From an uncultured Lachnospiraceae bacterium (GTDB lineage Bacteria > Bacillota > Clostridia > Lachnospirales > Lachnospiraceae), in the NCBI GenBank assembly GCA_947648875.1, contig CANSPM010000009.1, positions 1 to 64,000 on the forward strand: a DNA stretch of 64,000 bases, in the 5' to 3' direction. The position numbers and the translations under genes are program-made. Below, piece by piece: positions 37,506 through 47,142 of the stretch; the first letter of the stretch is position 1; each line of letters begins with the position of its first letter. Under the pieces are notes generated by a model that was not told where the DNA came from, did no database searches, and worked only from the letters and a program-made list of their open reading frames with translations.

Positions 37506-39791
37506 CTATTTTTGCTCATTCAGATACAGCTGTACCCTGTTCTGTATTGTCTCCGCCACTTGCTGCGCGGTCCTTATGCCGGACAGGTAAGCAGCGGCCT
37601 CCTCCAGGATTATATCCTCAATAAAGCGGGTGTTTTGAGAGCGGGGGACCGCCCGGTCCAGGATATCCTTATATTCCGCTGTCCAGGGGGTGCCGTCCGG
37701 TCTGGTGCTGAGTCCGTAATACATGTTGCTGCCGATAGAATACTGCCAGGGAGATTCCGGCGAATCGGCCATATAGCATATGCTGGCTTCCAGCAGATCC
37801 CTTCTGATGGGATGGGATAATTCTCTCTGCCATTGCTCGTCAAAGAGGGAAATCAGGAACGCGTCAACGGTTTCCCTGTACCTGGCCTGAGCGTTTACCA
37901 CCAGGAAATAGTCGGCGTTCCAATAGCTTCCGTTCCCGGACCCGGTGGGAAAGCCCACGGGATGGAAACCTTCCCCCAGACTGGTCAGATCCGCGCTGAA
38001 CTCCCGGAAGTTTTCCATATGAATCAGGAGAGCGGCGGCACTGCCATCCCTTACGGCGGCGACATTGCCATCTCCTCCCGTGGCGTTTTGGACTGTCTCC
38101 AACGCCTTTATAAACAGGGGATTGTCAAAATCGCAGCTGCCCGCGTCCATATCCAGAAAAGGGGAGTTAGGTAAATCCTGTAGAAGCAGCAGCCGCAACG
38201 CGTTTATTTTCGCCATATATCTGCTGCCGGTGATGATTCTGGTAAATTCCGGATGCCCGTCCATCAGGGACAAGGCTTCCTCCAGCGTCCAGCTGTCTTC
38301 AGGCCAAAGTTCATCAGAGATAAACAGCGTATTCACATAAGCCTCCAGGGGAATCCCTGCCTGCTGATCCTCTATCATGCCGCAGGAGAGCGCTCCCTGA
38401 TAGAGGGAGCTTCGCAGCCCCTGGTCCAGTACCCCGCCCAGATCAGCCAGAACCCCTTTTTCGTGCAGCGTTCTCATGTCCTCCCCGGATACATAGTAGA
38501 TGTCCGCGCCCTTTCCGGAGGTCAGTTCCGCCAACACACGGGTGCGAAAGGAGGTCAGGTCGCCTTCCGGCTGACGCACCTCAAGGGGATGTTCCGGATG
38601 CTCCTGTGAAAACAGAATGGCGCCGGCCGCTATAAAGGAACTGTCCTTCACCAGGCTCACCAGGTGAACCGCGTCCCCTTCTTCCCCGGGTTCATCACTC
38701 AGCTTGTAGATCATAGCCTTTTCCCGGCTCAGATCCATGATCACAGGCATACCGTCATCGCTGATGCCGATGAACATTGCGTACTCATTTCTGCCGATTC
38801 CCAATTGTTCATAGTCAAAACAGATTCCCCTATCCCCGGTGCGGAGATTCCATCGGTACAAGCGCCCCTGGTGCCCATAATACAGGATACCGTCCGAAGA
38901 TATACTTTTGGGACTTCGGATTGGCAGCTGCTCCGCGAAAACCCTCTCTCCGCCGGTATCGGGGTCGTACATGACCAGTCGCATCGTCTCTTCGGATAAA
39001 CTGTATTGCTCAAACACGATTTCGCCCTCCTCCGTCTTCATAGCGTAGGAACAGCGCGTATCGGGTTTATCCCAGGTCAGCTCCGTAAGGGGATTCCCTT
39101 CCGGGTCCAGCACCGTAAATTTGTCTCCGGAAAAGCTCTGCACAAAATAACGTCCCGCATAGTCAACCCGGATGCTTGAAATAGATACCATCCCTTCCAG
39201 ATGATATCCATTTTGCCGTATGACCGGATACAGATCAACAGAGCCCAGAAATTCCCCTTCAAAGGAAAAACGCATGGCCAGATATGCCAGGGTTTCATTT
39301 TCCTGAACGATTTGAGTAAACAGCACATATTCCTGAGAATCCCGGATGTCAAAAGAGGAGACGGACAGCTCCGCGTCTTTGTATTCCTCCATCTCTGGCA
39401 GCTCGACACGCTGATGCCATATTTCGCCGGTGGCGTCCTCGTAACCGCTGAGGTAACAGGGCCATGGCCGGGACGAGTCCGCGCCAGGCCGGAATTGATC
39501 CAGCCCATAGAAATCTGCTCCCAGAAAGCGGTATTGATGGAAACTGGCATCGTATTCCAGATCAGGCTGGTACTCCAATCCGCTGATATATTTCCCCACA
39601 TAAAGCGATTCCCCGGAGGACTGGCCACCACCGTGCCGCCAGTCCTCTGTTTTCCAGTTGTAATCTCCGCGGTTCGGCTCTGCCAGGGGCGAACCGGGGG
39701 GATCAGGGGGATGGTCCTGTCCCCACCGGCCACAGGCTGTCAGGCAGAGCATAAGGCATATGAGAAGGATTCGTATTCTTATATTGGGCAT
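37506..39791 (-). CDS. Lipoprotein with propeller-like and solute-binding-like domains, paralogue 2
   Basis: A 761-residue lipoprotein (LCLTAC, Cys20) clearly homologous over its full length to 28028-30322 and 39838-42132. Shared landmarks: KYISGLEYQPDLEYD after the signal, SSDGILYYGHQGRLYRWNL in the propeller-like part, DLPNSPFLDMDAG, SYWNADYFLVVNA, and the ending IQNRVQLYLNEQ. The C-terminal half resembles a sugar-type ABC binding protein. The ATG at 39791 follows CAGAGGAA. It is 46 bp downstream of paralogue 3, so the two form an operon. No permease partner nearby. Confidence 0.72.
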   Translation of the reverse strand: MPNIRIRILLICLMLCLTACGRWGQDHPPDPPGSPLAEPNRGDYNWKTEDWRHGGGQSSGESLYVGKYISGLEYQPDLEYDASFHQYRFLGADFYGLDQFRPGADSSRPWPCYLSGYEDATGEIWHQRVELPEMEEYKDAELSVSSFDIRDSQEYVLFTQIVQENETLAYLAMRFSFEGEFLGSVDLYPVIRQNGYHLEGMVSISSIRVDYAGRYFVQSFSGDKFTVLDPEGNPLTELTWDKPDTRCSYAMKTEEGEIVFEQYSLSEETMRLVMYDPDTGGERVFAEQLPIRSPKSISSDGILYYGHQGRLYRWNLRTGDRGICFDYEQLGIGRNEYAMFIGISDDGMPVIMDLSREKAMIYKLSDEPGEEGDAVHLVSLVKDSSFIAAGAILFSQEHPEHPLEVRQPEGDLTSFRTRVLAELTSGKGADIYYVSGEDMRTLHEKGVLADLGGVLDQGLRSSLYQGALSCGMIEDQQAGIPLEAYVNTLFISDELWPEDSWTLEEALSLMDGHPEFTRIITGSRYMAKINALRLLLLQDLPNSPFLDMDAGSCDFDNPLFIKALETVQNATGGDGNVAAVRDGSAAALLIHMENFREFSADLTSLGEGFHPVGFPTGSGNGSYWNADYFLVVNAQARYRETVDAFLISLFDEQWQRELSHPIRRDLLEASICYMADSPESPWQYSIGSNMYYGLSTRPDGTPWTAEYKDILDRAVPRSQNTRFIEDIILEEAAAYLSGIRTAQQVAETIQNRVQLYLNEQK

Positions 39792-39837
39792 ATTTTTCCT
39801 CTGTACCTCTATTTATGCACACTTCCTGACGAACTGG

Positions 39838-42132
39838 TCACTGCCGTTCGTCCAGATACAGCTGTACCCTGTTCTGTATTGTCTCCGCCACCTGCTCTGC
39901 GGTTTTGACGCCGGACAGGCAGCCGCTGGCCTCCTCCAGTATGATCTGTTCTATATACCAGGTATTCTGGGGACGGGGCACGGCCCTGCCAAGGATATCC
40001 TTATATTCCTCCGTCCAGGGGGAACCGTCCGGCTTTGTGGTCAGGGGAGTATAGTTGCCGCCGCCCATACTGTATGACCATGGACTGATGGGGGAATCCT
40101 CGAAATACTGGACTCGCATGTCAACCAGGTCGTTCCGTACCGGGCGCGGTAATTCCCTCTGCCGTTCCCGGCTAAAGAGGGAGGCCAGATAAGCGTCGAT
40201 GAAATCCCGGTGCTGCGCCTGGGCGTTTACCACCAGGAAGTAATCCGCATTCCAGTAACTGCCGCTCCCGGTTCCGGTGGGGAACCCCACAGGATGATAG
40301 CCTTCTCCCAGACCGGACAGCTCTGCGATGAAGTCCGGAAAGCTCTCCATATTGACCAGAAAAGCGGCGGCTTTTCCGCTCTTGACCAGCTCCGCGCCCT
40401 TGTCCGTGCCGTCGGCAGCCTGCCCTGCCGTTTCCAGCGCTTTCACAAACAGAGGATTGTCAAAATCACAGACGCCCGCGTCCATATCCAGAAAGGGGGA
40501 ATTGGGCAGATCCTGTAAGAGCAACAGTCGCAGCACCTGGGTTTTGGCCGTGTAGGCGCTGCCGGTCATGATCTGCTCCAGCTCCGGATGGGTATCCATC
40601 AGCGTAAGGGCTTCCTCCAGCGTCCAGCCCTCCCCGCTCCAAAGCTCATCAGAGATGAGCAACGTGGTCACATAGGCCTGTGGAGCCAGCCCTGCCTGCA
40701 CACCGCCTATTACGCCGCAGGAGAGCGCGCCTTCAAAGAGGGATTTCCGGAGGTCTTCGTCCAATACGTCGCTCAGATCCGCCAGTATACCCTTCTCATA
40801 CAGTGTCCGCATATCCTCGGCGGACACATAGTAGATTTCCCCGCCATTTCCGGCAGTCAGCTCCGCCATGGCCCGGCTGCGGAAGGCTTCCGGATTCCCC
40901 TCCGGCTGCTGCACCAGAATGGGATGCGCTCCCTGCTCCTGTGAGAACAGGATGGCGCTGGAGGAGAGAAATGAACTGTCTTTTACCAGACTGATCAGGC
41001 GGATGGGTTCGCCTTCCTCGCCCGGCTCCGACGCCAGCTTGCAGATGAGCGCCCTGCCCCTGCTGTGATCCAGGAGTAGCGGGATACCGTTGGCATCGAT
41101 GCCGATACAGGCCTGCAACGTGTTCTTTCCGATGCCCTGCTTTTCGAAATCAAAGCATATCCCCCGGTCCCCGGTAAGGAGATCCCAGCGCTCCAGCCGT
41201 CCCTGCTTTTCATAGTACAGAATGCCGTCTTCGGTAATCCCCATCAGCTCGGTGTAAGGCAGATTTGCCGGAAATGTTTTTCCGCCGTTTGTAGCCGGAT
41301 CATACATCGTCAGCTGCATCTGGCTGCTGTAATGATCGCTGTTCTGAAAAACAGGCTCGCCTTCCAGCGTTTTCATAAGGAAGGAAAAGCGAATTTCCTC
41401 CTGATTGCCGGTTATTTCCGCAAGGCATTTCCCATCTGTTCCCAGCACAATAATCCGGTCCGCCTCATAAAGAGGGCACAGAAAACAGCGCCCCTGGCCG
41501 TCCACATGGATGCTGGTATACAGCGTCTTGCCCTCCGGAACGATTCCGTTATCCTGCATGGCCGGGAATAAGTCGGTCATGCCCAGAAGCTCCCCATCAA
41601 AAGAATAATGCATGGCCAGATAAGCCTGAGTTTCCTCGTCTTTAAATATCTGGGCAAAGAGCACATATTCCCGGGTGTCCTGTATGTCAAAGGAAGCGAT
41701 ATAGCATTCTGCTCCCTCCTGGTCCGACAGCTCCGGCAGCTCCACACGGCGGTGCCAGATTTCATCCGCCGCGTCCTCATAGCCGTTCAGGTAGTAGAAG
41801 AACTGCCAGGATTCCCCGGTGGGAACGGAAAACCTGTCCAGGGAATAAAAGTTGGCTCCCAGGCATCTGTACTCGCTGGAACGGGAGTCATATTCCTGCT
41901 CCGGGGAGTATTCCAGACCGCTGATATATTTCCCCACATAATATTCTCCATCCGTGCTTACTTCGCTGCCGTACTGCCATTCCTCTGTTTTCCAGTCGCG
42001 GACACCGCGCTCCCCGGCTGCCTGGGTCTGGGGAAGGGCTTCTGAGGCCGATCCGCCCGGACTGCCGCAGGCTGTCAGCGCAGATAACAGCAGTACAAGG
42101 CAATATAGGCTCTTCTTTCTGTTTTTCTTCAT
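39838..42132 (-). CDS. Lipoprotein with propeller-like and solute-binding-like domains, paralogue 3
   Basis: A 764-residue lipoprotein (SALTAC, Cys22), same two-part architecture as the other two paralogues: TEDGILYYEKQGRLERWDL in the propeller-like part, GNGGEIYYVSAEDMRTLYEK and LISDELWSGEGWTLEEAL in the binding-like part. The start is by homology; no clear Shine-Dalgarno is seen before the ATG, unlike its neighbours. It heads the minus-strand pair with paralogue 2. Divergent from the LacLM-type genes across about 660 bp. Confidence 0.72.
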   Translation of the reverse strand: MKKNRKKSLYCLVLLLSALTACGSPGGSASEALPQTQAAGERGVRDWKTEEWQYGSEVSTDGEYYVGKYISGLEYSPEQEYDSRSSEYRCLGANFYSLDRFSVPTGESWQFFYYLNGYEDAADEIWHRRVELPELSDQEGAECYIASFDIQDTREYVLFAQIFKDEETQAYLAMHYSFDGELLGMTDLFPAMQDNGIVPEGKTLYTSIHVDGQGRCFLCPLYEADRIIVLGTDGKCLAEITGNQEEIRFSFLMKTLEGEPVFQNSDHYSSQMQLTMYDPATNGGKTFPANLPYTELMGITEDGILYYEKQGRLERWDLLTGDRGICFDFEKQGIGKNTLQACIGIDANGIPLLLDHSRGRALICKLASEPGEEGEPIRLISLVKDSSFLSSSAILFSQEQGAHPILVQQPEGNPEAFRSRAMAELTAGNGGEIYYVSAEDMRTLYEKGILADLSDVLDEDLRKSLFEGALSCGVIGGVQAGLAPQAYVTTLLISDELWSGEGWTLEEALTLMDTHPELEQIMTGSAYTAKTQVLRLLLLQDLPNSPFLDMDAGVCDFDNPLFVKALETAGQAADGTDKGAELVKSGKAAAFLVNMESFPDFIAELSGLGEGYHPVGFPTGTGSGSYWNADYFLVVNAQAQHRDFIDAYLASLFSRERQRELPRPVRNDLVDMRVQYFEDSPISPWSYSMGGGNYTPLTTKPDGSPWTEEYKDILGRAVPRPQNTWYIEQIILEEASGCLSGVKTAEQVAETIQNRVQLYLDERQ

Positions 42133-42726
42133 AATATAATTGATCCCGATTCTTTGAGGTTTCTGTATGAAAACAATTCTTGTCTGTCGATTTGTAATAT
42201 GTTAATCGTGTTCTCTGCTATGATGTTGACTTACCATTTTTATAACATCAACCATTTACCCACAGGAACATCCCTCTTTTGCGGATGCCTGCGTGGTGGT
42301 GCTGCCAAATAGTAATGACATTAATAACGGGAAGGAAAAACTCAAGGTATTTTTCCCTATTATACCATAATGAATAAATGACGTAAATATTGAATTTCCA
42401 TTCATATATTATAAATAAACATTGCCTTGGTTGCTAAAATTATTTCCATTCCCCTTTCAATACTGCGGATTTACTTTGGCAAATGATCACATAATTCCCT
42501 GTATCTATCTTCTATTTTTCAAACGCGCTCCAGAACGGGTATTCTCTTTTTCCGTTCTGTTTACCTGTCTCCATCCAGCCATTTGCCAAATCCCCGCGGC
42601 TTCCGGAATTGTGGTCCAATTCCGCTGCCCCGCGCAAGGTTGTGCCTCGAACTCAGAAATCCCCCGCAAATTGTGAAGTACATCTGACAGAAAGCATTTT
42701 TCAGACATGTTTTGGTCCGAAAATAA
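42133..42726. other. Intergenic region between paralogue 3 and the beta-galactosidase genes
   Basis: About 600 bp, A/T-rich on the left and GC-richer on the right. It contains part of the second repeat family (42680-42710) and short inverted repeats such as GGAATT/AATTCC near 42605-42625. No gene recognised. Confidence 0.45.
42680..42710. repeat. Second-family intergenic repeat, partial copy
   Basis: ACATCTGAC and AAAGCATTTTTCA match 37109-37139 at 27 of 31 bases. The rest of the element is not obviously shared. Confidence 0.5.
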
Positions 42727-42755
42727 ATGACAATCAGTCCCAAAGGTGGTAAGAT
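42727..42755 (+). promoter_or_regulatory. Candidate promoter of the LacLM-type operon
   Basis: ATGACA at 42727-42732 and TAAGAT at 42750-42755, spaced 17 bp, 36 bp before the ATG. A moderate match. Confidence 0.4.
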
Positions 42756-42791
42756 GGATATTGCCAATAAAATATAGGAGGAGGCAAGCGG

Positions 42792-45032
42792 ATGGAAGCA
42801 GATATCAGATGGTTGGATGACCCCCGCGTGTTCCGGGTGGGGCAGGTTCCGGCTCACAGCGATCATGCGTATTATGCGGACAGGGAGAGCATGACGGCGG
42901 GGAACCGCACCCTGCGGCAGTGTCTGGACGGGGAGTGGCAGTTTTGTTTTTCCGTAAACGCGGGCAGCAGGCCTAAGGAGTTTTTCAGGGAGGACTTTGA
43001 CCGGGAGAACTGGGATCATATTTCCGTGCCCATGCATATTGAGATGGCGGGATATGACAAAATTCATTATATCAATGTTATGTATCCCTGGGAGGGGAAA
43101 ATGTTCCGTCGGCCTGCCTGTACCATTGAGGGTACCTGGCGTCCCGGGGAGGACGCCGTCGGCAGAGAGGAAACCGCATCCGGCAGCGAGGAGGACACCG
43201 CCGGCAGAGAGGAAACCGCATCTGGTAGCAGAGAAGAAACCGCCACCGTCGGCGGGGCGGAGAACAGCGCGGCCCGCGCCGGGCAGGCCGCCTGGGCGGG
43301 GGACGGGAGCTTCAGCCAGGCATCCTATAATCCCGTGGGCTCCTATGTGAAGGTGTTTGATTTGGACCCGGCGCTGCGGGGCAAGCAGGTGCGGGTCTGC
43401 TTTGAGGGTGTGGAGCAGGCCATGTATCTGTGGCTCAACGGACATTTCATCGGCTATGCGGAGGACAGCTTCACTCCGTCCGAATTCCTTTTGACCCCCT
43501 ATATCCGGGAACAGGGCAATGTGCTGGCGGTGGAGGTACATAAGCGCAGCACGGCCAGCTATCTGGAAGATCAGGATTTCTTCCGCTTCTTTGGCATATT
43601 CAGGAGCGTATATCTGTATGCGCAGCCCGCGCTGCACGTGGAGGACATGTGGGCCAGGCCCAGGCTGTTGCAGGACAACGTCACCGGCAGTCTGGAACTG
43701 GATCTTAAGTTGAGCGCCTGGGGCCAGGCGGCCAAGATACTCTGCGGGGAGAATGTAGGCGCTTTGTGGGTGGGCAGAGATACGGACAGCCCGGGCAGCG
43801 CTTTGCCGTCCCGGGAGGAGACGGTCCATCCTAAAGAGGGGGAAAGCTCTGTAGTACGCGGCGGGGCGCAGAGTGCCGGGGATTTCCATGCCCATATGAA
43901 TGAGAGGGAAGATATCCCGGACTGCCCCTATAAAGTGGAGATTACCTTGCATGACGCGGAGGGAGGGCTCTGCTGGTCCACACGGCTTCCCGCGGCCCGC
44001 AGCATCCATATAGAGCCGCAAGGCACAGGGGCCGTGACGGCCTGGGACCACCACAGGCCATATCTGTATCATCTGCTGATCACGCTGCTGGGCCCTCAGG
44101 GGGAGATACTGGAACTGGTGCCCTATGACATAGGCTTCCGGCGGATTGAGATTGTGGATAAGGTCATACTTCTAAACGGAAAGCGGCTGATTTTCAATGG
44201 CGTGAACCGTCACGAGTGGAGCGCCCGGGGCGGAAGAGTCATCTCCGTGGAGGACATGGAGCGGGATATCCGTATTTTCGGGGAAAATAACATCAACGCC
44301 GTGCGCACCTGCCACTACCCGGATCAGATTCCCTGGTATTACCTGTGCGACAGCCACGGCGTGTATATGATTTCCGAGACCAATCTGGAGACCCATGGCT
44401 CCTGGCAGAAACCGGGAGGAGATGATCCCTCCTGGAATGTGCCCGGCAGTTTCCCCCAGTGGCGGGAAGTGGTGCTGGACCGGGCCAGAACCCATTTTGA
44501 AACCTTTAAGAACCACCCGGCCATTCTGATGTGGTCTCTGGGCAACGAATCCTACGCGGGAGAGAATATCGCCGCGATGCACGCCCTGTTCAAGGACAGG
44601 GACCCAGACCGCCTGGTGCATTATGAAGGGGTGGTTCACGCCCGGGAATATGAGGACCGGGTCTCAGATGTGGAGAGCCAGATGTACGCCAGACCGGAGG
44701 ACATCGCCGCGTATCTGTCGGATCACCCGAAGAAGCCCTTTATCCTCTGCGAGTATATGCATGACATGGGCAACTCTCTGGGGGGCATGAAATCCTACAT
44801 GGACCTGTTGGATCGGTTTGAGATGTATCAGGGCGGCTTCATCTGGGACTATATGGACCAGGCCATAGAGGTGGAGGACACTGTAAGCGGCAGAAAGGTG
44901 CTGCGCTACGGCGGCGATTTTGATGACAGGCCTTCGGACTATGAATTTTCGGGCAACGGTATCCTGTTTGCGGACAGAACGCCCAAACCGGCATTGCAGG
45001 AAGTAAGGTACTACTACGGAAAGTATTGCTAA
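42792..45032 (+). CDS. Beta-galactosidase large subunit (GH2, LacL-type)
   Basis: A 746-residue GH2 catalytic subunit that hydrolyses lactose and other beta-galactosides in the cytoplasm. It begins with the LacZ-like jelly roll (DPRVFRVGQVPAHSDH), then immunoglobulin-like domains and the barrel. The acid/base is Glu about 586 in WSLGNESYAG, and the nucleophile Glu about 654 in ILCEYMHDMGNS. It stops after the barrel; the missing C-terminal domain is supplied by the next gene, as in heterodimeric LacLM enzymes of lactobacilli. Odd: two low-complexity insertions, one at about 118-170 built on degenerate GREETASGS repeats and one near 330-375. GGAGGAGG precedes the ATG. Confidence 0.9.
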   Translation: MEADIRWLDDPRVFRVGQVPAHSDHAYYADRESMTAGNRTLRQCLDGEWQFCFSVNAGSRPKEFFREDFDRENWDHISVPMHIEMAGYDKIHYINVMYPWEGKMFRRPACTIEGTWRPGEDAVGREETASGSEEDTAGREETASGSREETATVGGAENSAARAGQAAWAGDGSFSQASYNPVGSYVKVFDLDPALRGKQVRVCFEGVEQAMYLWLNGHFIGYAEDSFTPSEFLLTPYIREQGNVLAVEVHKRSTASYLEDQDFFRFFGIFRSVYLYAQPALHVEDMWARPRLLQDNVTGSLELDLKLSAWGQAAKILCGENVGALWVGRDTDSPGSALPSREETVHPKEGESSVVRGGAQSAGDFHAHMNEREDIPDCPYKVEITLHDAEGGLCWSTRLPAARSIHIEPQGTGAVTAWDHHRPYLYHLLITLLGPQGEILELVPYDIGFRRIEIVDKVILLNGKRLIFNGVNRHEWSARGGRVISVEDMERDIRIFGENNINAVRTCHYPDQIPWYYLCDSHGVYMISETNLETHGSWQKPGGDDPSWNVPGSFPQWREVVLDRARTHFETFKNHPAILMWSLGNESYAGENIAAMHALFKDRDPDRLVHYEGVVHAREYEDRVSDVESQMYARPEDIAAYLSDHPKKPFILCEYMHDMGNSLGGMKSYMDLLDRFEMYQGGFIWDYMDQAIEVEDTVSGRKVLRYGGDFDDRPSDYEFSGNGILFADRTPKPALQEVRYYYGKYC

Positions 45033-45068
45033 AACAGTCGTCCGGAGATCGGGCAGGGGGTATTTTGG

Positions 45069-46031
45069 ATGAAAATCATCTATGGAGATTGCAGCCTGGG
45101 GCTGCGCGGAGACAATTTTTCCTACATATTCAACTATAGTGTCAAGGGTTTGGAATCCTTTGTAAAAAACGGCCGTGAGTGGATGTACCGGGGACCGGTG
45201 CCCACCTTCTGGCGGGCTCTCACGGACAATGACCGGGGCAACGGTCTTCATCTGCGTAGCGGCATGTGGCTGGCGGCGGATCAGTTCATCCGGTACAGAG
45301 AGTCACAGGTGCGGGTGGACGGCCAGGACAGATGCCAGCCGGACCCTGGGGGGAACAACCGTTATACGGGGGAGGAGACCGGCGCGGCGGTGGAAGTCCG
45401 TTATATATACGAGACAATCACCGCGCCCGCGGCCACGGTGGAAGTAAGTTATCAGGTGGATGCCCGGGGGAGTGTTCTGGTGACGGCGCATTACTGCGGT
45501 AAAGAGGGCCTGCCGGAGCTTCCGGTGTTCGGCATACGTTTTATACTGCCCACCCTGGCTCCGGGATTTACCTATGAGGGCCTGTCCGGCGAGACCTATC
45601 CCGACCGTATGGCCGGAGGCGTCCCGGGAGTGTACGAGGTGGAAGGCCTGCCGGTGACCCCCTATCTGGTCCCTCAGGACTGCGGTGTACACATGGAGAG
45701 CAAATGGGTGCGCATCCGCCCGGGCGCTGCCGCGGACAATGTGACAAAGGGCCCCCTGGCGCTGAAGGCCAGAGCGTGTTCCGCAGAGGAAGACTGTCTG
45801 GAAATCCGGATGGCGGATGCCCCTTTCGCCTTTTCCTGTCTGCCTTATACAGCGCAGGAACTGGAGAATGCCACCCACCAGGAGGAACTGCCCTTAGCCA
45901 GACGCACCGTACTCTGCGTGCTGGGCGCGGTGCGGGGCGTAGGCGGCATGGACAGCTGGGGCGCCGAGCCGGAACCCGCCTACCGTATAGACGCAGCAAA
46001 GGATATCCGGTTCCGCTTTCAGATTGGCTGA
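45069..46031 (+). CDS. Beta-galactosidase small subunit (LacM-type)
   Basis: A 320-residue protein matching the C-terminal small-chain domain of LacZ (Bgal_small_N): SYIFNYSVKGLESFVKNGRE, then PTFWRALTDNDRGNG, and GLSGETYPDRMAGG. It has no catalytic Glu of its own; it completes the active site of the large subunit encoded 36 bp upstream. The GGCAGGGGGT site precedes the ATG. The stop is followed closely by a terminator, closing a two-gene operon. Confidence 0.88.
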   Translation: MKIIYGDCSLGLRGDNFSYIFNYSVKGLESFVKNGREWMYRGPVPTFWRALTDNDRGNGLHLRSGMWLAADQFIRYRESQVRVDGQDRCQPDPGGNNRYTGEETGAAVEVRYIYETITAPAATVEVSYQVDARGSVLVTAHYCGKEGLPELPVFGIRFILPTLAPGFTYEGLSGETYPDRMAGGVPGVYEVEGLPVTPYLVPQDCGVHMESKWVRIRPGAAADNVTKGPLALKARACSAEEDCLEIRMADAPFAFSCLPYTAQELENATHQEELPLARRTVLCVLGAVRGVGGMDSWGAEPEPAYRIDAAKDIRFRFQIG

Positions 46032-46051
46032 AACAGAATTATTTTTGGGAG

Positions 46052-46088
46052 ACGGCGCAGCCTTCGGGCCATGCCGTTTCTTCTTTTA
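46052..46088 (+). terminator. Terminator of the beta-galactosidase operon
   Basis: ACGGC...GCC-TTCG-GGC...GCCGT forms a stem with a UUCG tetraloop and two mismatches, followed by TTTCTTCTTTTAT, 20 bp after the stop codon. Confidence 0.75.
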
Positions 46089-46103
46089 TACCTTAAAAGG
46101 ATC

Positions 46104-46270
46104 AGGCAATTGCGAAATCTTGTCCGCAAGTGACGAGGCTGGTCCATATATACAAAAACGGGCTCGGAAGTAAATTTGCTTTGCAAATTAACTTCTTGTA
46201 GTGGCAAGTCGCCCTTATTTTGTATATATTGCCCAATCCCTGTGCTCGGAAAGGGAGTTTCGCAATCCTC
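46104..46270 (+). repeat. Palindromic intergenic repeat, copy B (MITE-like)
   Basis: A ~167-bp element opening AGGCAATTGCGAAA and closing TTTCGCAATCCTC, with a nested pair ATATATACAAAA / TTTTGTATATAT. It matches copy A (373-511) in inverted orientation. The extra length is an apical insertion that is itself a hairpin: GAAGTAAATTTGC, three T, GCAAATTAACTTC. The 8-mer CTTAAAAG occurs just outside both ends (46092-46099 and 46273-46280). It ends 14 bp before the ABC-importer promoter. Confidence 0.75.
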
Positions 46271-46283
46271 TGCTTAAAAGTAT

Positions 46284-46312
46284 TTGCCATATTGACTATT
46301 AGATGGTATACT
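46284..46312 (+). promoter_or_regulatory. Promoter of the amino-acid ABC importer operon
   Basis: TTGCCA at 46284-46289 and TATACT at 46307-46312 with 17 bp between, about 108 bp before the permease start. Confidence 0.75.
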
Positions 46313-46419
46313 TCATTAAGTCAAAAGATGCCGCTTCGGGGAGACGTATGTTCCGCGCGGCGAGGGCTGTCCTCTTCCTGGGAAGGGACAGGGAAACAGT
46401 AAGGGGGCGACAGGCAATA

Positions 46420-47142
46420 ATGAGCGAGAGACTGCTGGGAATCATTGTGGATTCCTTTACCAAAATTTTAATACCGGGTATCCGGGTGACCATTCCGCTG
46501 ACAATCCTGTCATTTTCCTTCGCGATGGTGATCGCCGTGACGGTGGCCATGATTCAATTTGCCAATGTGAAAGTGCTCAAACAGATCGGCCGTTTCTATA
46601 TCTGGGTGGTCCGGGGGACTCCCCTGCTGGTGCAACTGTATGTGATTTTTTACGGACTGCCCAATCTGGGGATCATCATTGATCCCTTTCCCTGCGCGGT
46701 GCTGGTGTTTTCCATCAATGAGGGCGCCTACTGTGCGGAGACCATGCGGGCGGCGTTGGAGTCGGTGCCCAAAGGACAGATTGAGGCGGGATATTGCGTG
46801 GGAATGAGTTATCTACAGATCATGCGGCGGATTGTGCTGCCGCAGGCTTTCCGCATCGCGTTCCCGCCCCTGAGCAATTCCCTAATCAGCATGGTGAAGG
46901 ACACCTCGCTGGCCGCCAACATCACGGTGGTGGAAATGTTTATGGCCACCCAGCGCATTGTGGCCAGAACCTATGAGCCGCTGGCTCTGTACATTGAGGT
47001 GGGACTGATCTATCTGTTGTTCTGCACGGCGCTGACAGGGCTGCAGCATCTGGGGGAACGCAAACTCAGCATCACAGCGGAGAGGAGGAAAGACCCTTGG
47101 TACAGGCACATAATATCACAAAGTCGTTTCAGACGCAGGTAG
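46420..47142 (+). CDS. Polar amino-acid ABC transporter permease
   Basis: A 240-residue inner-membrane permease of the HisM/GlnP type with about five helices. RGTPLLVQLYVIFYGLPNLG and EGAYCAETMRAALESVPKGQ (the EAA loop contacting the ATPase) are diagnostic. Met at 46420 is preferred over the longer frame because the protein then begins with the usual short amphipathic segment, and AGGGGGC lies upstream, though 12 bases away. Its end overlaps the ATPase gene by 46 bp. Works with the next two genes as a complete importer. Confidence 0.88.
   Translation: MSERLLGIIVDSFTKILIPGIRVTIPLTILSFSFAMVIAVTVAMIQFANVKVLKQIGRFYIWVVRGTPLLVQLYVIFYGLPNLGIIIDPFPCAVLVFSINEGAYCAETMRAALESVPKGQIEAGYCVGMSYLQIMRRIVLPQAFRIAFPPLSNSLISMVKDTSLAANITVVEMFMATQRIVARTYEPLALYIEVGLIYLLFCTALTGLQHLGERKLSITAERRKDPWYRHIISQSRFRRR

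Noticed and set aside
42561-44072. Minus-strand 503-codon frame over the beta-galactosidase gene
   Set aside because: It is a shadow of the LacL-type gene and contains no recognisable domain.
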